Below, piece after piece: positions 60,927 through 64,000 of a stretch of DNA of 64,000 nt (position 1 is the stretch's first letter; every line of letters begins with the position of its first letter). The position numbers and the translations under genes were made by a program. The stretch comes from Marinobacter excellens HL-55 (GTDB taxonomy: Bacteria; Pseudomonadota; Gammaproteobacteria; Pseudomonadales; Oleiphilaceae): NCBI GenBank assembly GCA_001314845.1, contig LJZQ01000003.1, positions 76,423-140,422 on the forward strand, written 5' to 3'. The notes under the pieces are model-generated. The model ran no database searches. It was not told where the DNA came from and saw only the letters and a list, made by a program, of their open reading frames with translations.

Positions 60927-61364
60927 ATGATTGATATTGCATGGAGCCAGTTTACTCCTGGCACTGCCCTCGCCGGTGGCGTCCTGATTGGCTTGGCGGC
61001 AGCCAGTTTTCTATTGCTTAATGGCCGGATAGCTGGCATCAGCGGCATTCTTGGGGGCCTGCTGACTCCAACCAAATTCGACATCATATGGCGAGTTGCC
61101 TTTCTGGCCGGGATCATCGGCGCTCCGGCTTTGTGGATGCTGGTTGGCGAGCTCCCACCCATTGAAATCAATGCCGGCTACCCCGCTCTGATCATTGCCG
61201 GCTTACTGGTCGGTATTGGCACCCGGTACGGCTCGGGCTGCACCAGTGGTCATGGCGTTTGCGGGCTGTCCCGCTTGTCGTTGCGGTCGCTGGCCGCCAC
61301 CTTGCTTTTCATGGGAGCCGGTTTTGCCACGGTCTTTATTGCCCGCCATCTGATTGGAGCCTGA
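60927..61364 (+). CDS. YeeE/YedE family (thiosulfate/sulfur transport) protein, half 1
   Basis: LVGIGTRYGSGCTSGHGVCGLSRLSLRSLAATLLFM motif; start 60927. Confidence 0.9.
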   Translation: MIDIAWSQFTPGTALAGGVLIGLAAASFLLLNGRIAGISGILGGLLTPTKFDIIWRVAFLAGIIGAPALWMLVGELPPIEINAGYPALIIAGLLVGIGTRYGSGCTSGHGVCGLSRLSLRSLAATLLFMGAGFATVFIARHLIGA

Positions 61365-61368
61365 TACT

Positions 61369-61800
61369 ATGAAATACTCACTCGCATCCTTATTCGCGGG
61401 CTTACTGTTCGGCTTTGGCCTGATCGTGTCTGGCATGGCAAACCCTGAGAAAGTGCTTGGATTCCTCGACCTGGCAGGCCTGTGGGATCCATCCCTCGCG
61501 TTTGTCATGGGTGGTGCCATCCTGGTCGGCCTGGTGGCGTTCACCTTCGCAAAAAAACGCACCCTGTCGTTCCTGGGGTTCAATATGAAGCTGCCAGGTA
61601 ACACTCATATCGATAAACGCCTGGTGATCGGCAGCCTGATGTTCGGCATCGGCTGGGGTATCGCCGGATTCTGTCCAGGGCCAGGACTGGTCGCACTCGG
61701 CGCCGGCGAAATCAAGGCCGTGGTGTTTGTCGGATCGATGGTCGCCGGTATGATGATCTATGAAATGATAGAACGCAGCAGAGCATCCTCAACCAACTGA
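61369..61800 (+). CDS. YeeE/YedE family protein, half 2
   Basis: LLFGFGLIVSGMANPEKVLGFLDLAGLWDPSLAFVMGGA; GIGWGIAGFCPGPGLVALG; start 61369. Confidence 0.9.
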   Translation: MKYSLASLFAGLLFGFGLIVSGMANPEKVLGFLDLAGLWDPSLAFVMGGAILVGLVAFTFAKKRTLSFLGFNMKLPGNTHIDKRLVIGSLMFGIGWGIAGFCPGPGLVALGAGEIKAVVFVGSMVAGMMIYEMIERSRASSTN

Positions 61801-61891
61801 GCCTAATCACTGTAAATCGGCAACAAGACTCGGTTACACTGCCTCCGGACCGGCCGGCCCGGAGGCACCTGTACTATTTTGGAGTGATCCA

Positions 61892-62320
61892 GTGGATATC
61901 AGAAAAATTGACGACAACATTTCGGTTGCGCCGCAAATCACCGTGGCTGATGTGGCAAACATCGCGCGCCTGGGGTTCAAGACCCTCGTTGCCAACCGGC
62001 CAGATCGGGAAGAGCCCGGCCAGCCTGCCATGGCGGATATCGAGGCGGCCGCCGCAGAGCACGGACTGAGTTGGGTCTATATGCCGGTAGAGTCTGGCAA
62101 CATCACCGATGCCGACGTTGACCGTTTTGCCGCAATGATCCGCGATGCCAGCCAGCCCGTATTCGCTTTCTGTCGCTCGGGAACACGCTGTACAGTGCTA
62201 TGGTCTTTGAGTAGTGCCCGCGAGCATGACCCTCAGGACGTTCTGACCAAGGCTCAACAGGCTGGTTACGACATTACCGGCCTGATTCCCCGACTGATGC
62301 AGCAGGCCAACAAACGCTAA
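61892..62320 (+). CDS. TIGR01244/DUF442-type sulfur transferase/phosphatase-like protein
   Basis: GTG start; MDIRKIDDNISVAPQITVADVANIARLGFKTLVANRPDREEPGQP; FAFCRSGTRC (CX5R loop). Confidence 0.85.
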   Translation: MDIRKIDDNISVAPQITVADVANIARLGFKTLVANRPDREEPGQPAMADIEAAAAEHGLSWVYMPVESGNITDADVDRFAAMIRDASQPVFAFCRSGTRCTVLWSLSSAREHDPQDVLTKAQQAGYDITGLIPRLMQQANKR

Positions 62321-62344
62321 AACCTCAACCACCGGATTGCTTTC

Positions 62345-63457
62345 ATGCCGTATAAAGGAACCGAAAACTTCAGCCACAACCAGGCCGAGCGCCTGGGCAT
62401 ACTGGTCACCAATCTGGGCACCCCGGATGCACCAACAACATCGGCACTGCGCCGCTACCTGGCTGAATTTTTATGGGACCCACGCGTGGTGGAAGTGCCC
62501 CGGCCCATCTGGTGGCTGATCCTGCACGGCGTGATTCTGCGCATTCGCCCGAAGAAAAGCGCCGAAGCTTACGCCAGTGTCTGGCAGCCGGAGGGTTCGC
62601 CGCTACTAATCCACACCGCCAAGCAGGCTGAAGGCATCCGAGAGGCGCTAAAAGCAAAGTATGGCAGCAATGTCGTGGTTGGCTTTGCCATGCGTTATGG
62701 CAATCCGTCGATCTCCCGGGTGCTGGATGAAATGCAGGATCAGGGCGTGCGCAAGCTACTGGTGCTGCCGTTATATCCTCAATATTCTGCGTCCACCTCG
62801 GCCTCTACCTTCGACGCCATTGCCAACGATTTTGCCAAGCGCCGCTGGCTGCCGGATTTCCGGTTTATTTCCCATTACCACGACTACCCGGCGTATATCG
62901 AGGCGATGGCCCATCATATTGAAGCGCACTGGGCTAATCACGGTCGCCACCAAAAACTGATGCTGTCCTATCATGGCGTGCCGTTGAAATATCTGAAGAA
63001 GGGCGACCCCTACCATTGTGAGTGCCATAAAACATCCAGGCTTCTGGCCGAACGGCTGGGGCTTGGGCCAGACGAATACATGACCACATTCCAATCCCGC
63101 TTCGGCCGGGAAGAATGGCTGCAGCCCTACACCGATGAAACACTGAAATCCTTGCCTGAAAAAGGCGTAAAATCGGTTGATGTGTTCTGCCCCGGTTTCT
63201 CTTCCGATTGCCTGGAGACCATCGAGGAAATCAATGAGGAAAACCGGGAATACTTTATGGAATCCGGTGGCGAAGCGTTCGGCTACATTCCTTGCCTGAA
63301 CGCAACCCCCGGCCATATTGATGCCTTGGTGCAGCTGGTCGAGGAAAACCTGAAAGGTTGGGTGATACCTCAGAACGATGCGGAGATGCTTTCGGCAAGG
63401 CAACGATGTGCCGAGGCCCGCAAACAGGCAACTTTCCCCGGCCGTACCGATATCTGA
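62345..63457 (+). CDS. hemH: Ferrochelatase
   Basis: GILVTNLGTPDAPTTSALRRYLAEFLWDPRVVEVPRPIWW; LSYHGVPLKYLKKGDPYHCEC. Confidence 0.96.
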   Translation: MPYKGTENFSHNQAERLGILVTNLGTPDAPTTSALRRYLAEFLWDPRVVEVPRPIWWLILHGVILRIRPKKSAEAYASVWQPEGSPLLIHTAKQAEGIREALKAKYGSNVVVGFAMRYGNPSISRVLDEMQDQGVRKLLVLPLYPQYSASTSASTFDAIANDFAKRRWLPDFRFISHYHDYPAYIEAMAHHIEAHWANHGRHQKLMLSYHGVPLKYLKKGDPYHCECHKTSRLLAERLGLGPDEYMTTFQSRFGREEWLQPYTDETLKSLPEKGVKSVDVFCPGFSSDCLETIEEINEENREYFMESGGEAFGYIPCLNATPGHIDALVQLVEENLKGWVIPQNDAEMLSARQRCAEARKQATFPGRTDI

Positions 63458-63472
63458 AGGACTTGAGGCGGC

Positions 63473-64000
63473 ATGAAACTGAATTGCGATCTGGGTGAAA
63501 GCTACGGCGTCTGGCAAATGGGCCAGGACCATCAGGTTATGCCCCTGATTGACATGGCTAACGTGGCCTGCGGCTTTCACGCCGCAGACCCCATGGTGAT
63601 CCGCCAGACCCTTGCCCTGGCCGCCCGACACAACGTCGAAATAGGTGCCCACCCCTCGTACCACGATCTTCCCGGGTTCGGCCGCCGATCAATCTCCCAC
63701 ACACCGGACGAAATCGAAGCCCTGTTGCTGTATCAATTGGGCGCCCTGGAGGGTATGTGTCGGAAAGAAGCGCTTATCCTCAGTTATGTGAAACCCCACG
63801 GCGCCCTGAATAACGACATGATGCGAGATAAAACCTTGCTGCGCGCAGTCATGGTTGCCACCCGCACCTTTCGGCGAGATCTGCCGCTGATGATTCCGGT
63901 CACCCGGAATTACAGAGAACATCAACACATGGCGGCCGACGTTGGCATTCCTCTACTACTGGAAGCCTTTGCAGATCGCGCTTACGACGACGATGGCCAA
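63473..64000 (+). CDS. pxpA: 5-oxoprolinase subunit PxpA (LamB/YcsF), truncated by window end
   Basis: MKLNCDLGESYGVWQMGQDHQVMPLIDMANVACGFHAADPMVI; open to 64000. Confidence 0.93.
   Translation, partial: MKLNCDLGESYGVWQMGQDHQVMPLIDMANVACGFHAADPMVIRQTLALAARHNVEIGAHPSYHDLPGFGRRSISHTPDEIEALLLYQLGALEGMCRKEALILSYVKPHGALNNDMMRDKTLLRAVMVATRTFRRDLPLMIPVTRNYREHQHMAADVGIPLLLEAFADRAYDDDGQ

Noticed and set aside
60698-60934. 78-aa plus ORF across the candidate RNA
   Set aside because: Runs through the terminator and into yeeE; no ribosome-binding context favouring it, so not called as CDS.
1-64000. CRISPR arrays, IS elements, prophage
   Set aside because: No regular repeat-spacer array, transposase/integrase or phage structural translation seen on either strand.

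Overview
A 64 kb window of ordinary-looking gammaproteobacterial chromosome (gene content and etfBA/ETF-QO and cydABDC layout resemble Marinobacter-type marine bacteria; this is inference). I see no phage, IS element or CRISPR array. Main blocks: glycogen metabolism (GH57, glgC, glgB, glgA, glgP); acyltransferase and recQ; substrate-binding protein, MCP and GNAT-nitrilase fusion; a selenium-centred cluster (HHH/AKP-tail protein, FAD-oxidoreductase-SelD fusion, SenB/TIGR04348-like selenosugar synthase, putative selenate/phosphonate-type ABC transporter); an ABC exporter and DUF192; tRNA-Leu(TAA); cydABDC-type bd oxidase; etfBA with divergent ETF-QO; slyD, radical SAM, sixA and gpsA; a STAS/PP2C partner-switch pair; an eight-gene coupled lipid-modification operon (desaturase, NTF2, SDR, FAD oxidoreductase, DUF1365, Cfa, DUF2878, exported protein); xthA, TetR and phasin; split YeeE/YedE transporter, DUF442 protein, hemH and partial pxpA. 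The most interesting signals are (1) the selenium cluster with SelD and SenB but no SenA, and three perfect inverted repeats in its divergent promoter region; (2) a structured, terminator-ended, gene-free + strand interval at about 60.63-60.87 kb (sRNA or leader candidate); (3) the coupled lipid operon without a local ECF sigma/ChrR pair; (4) a perfect 20-bp PsrA-like palindrome between the etf operons. All family names come from reading the translations; no database search was run.
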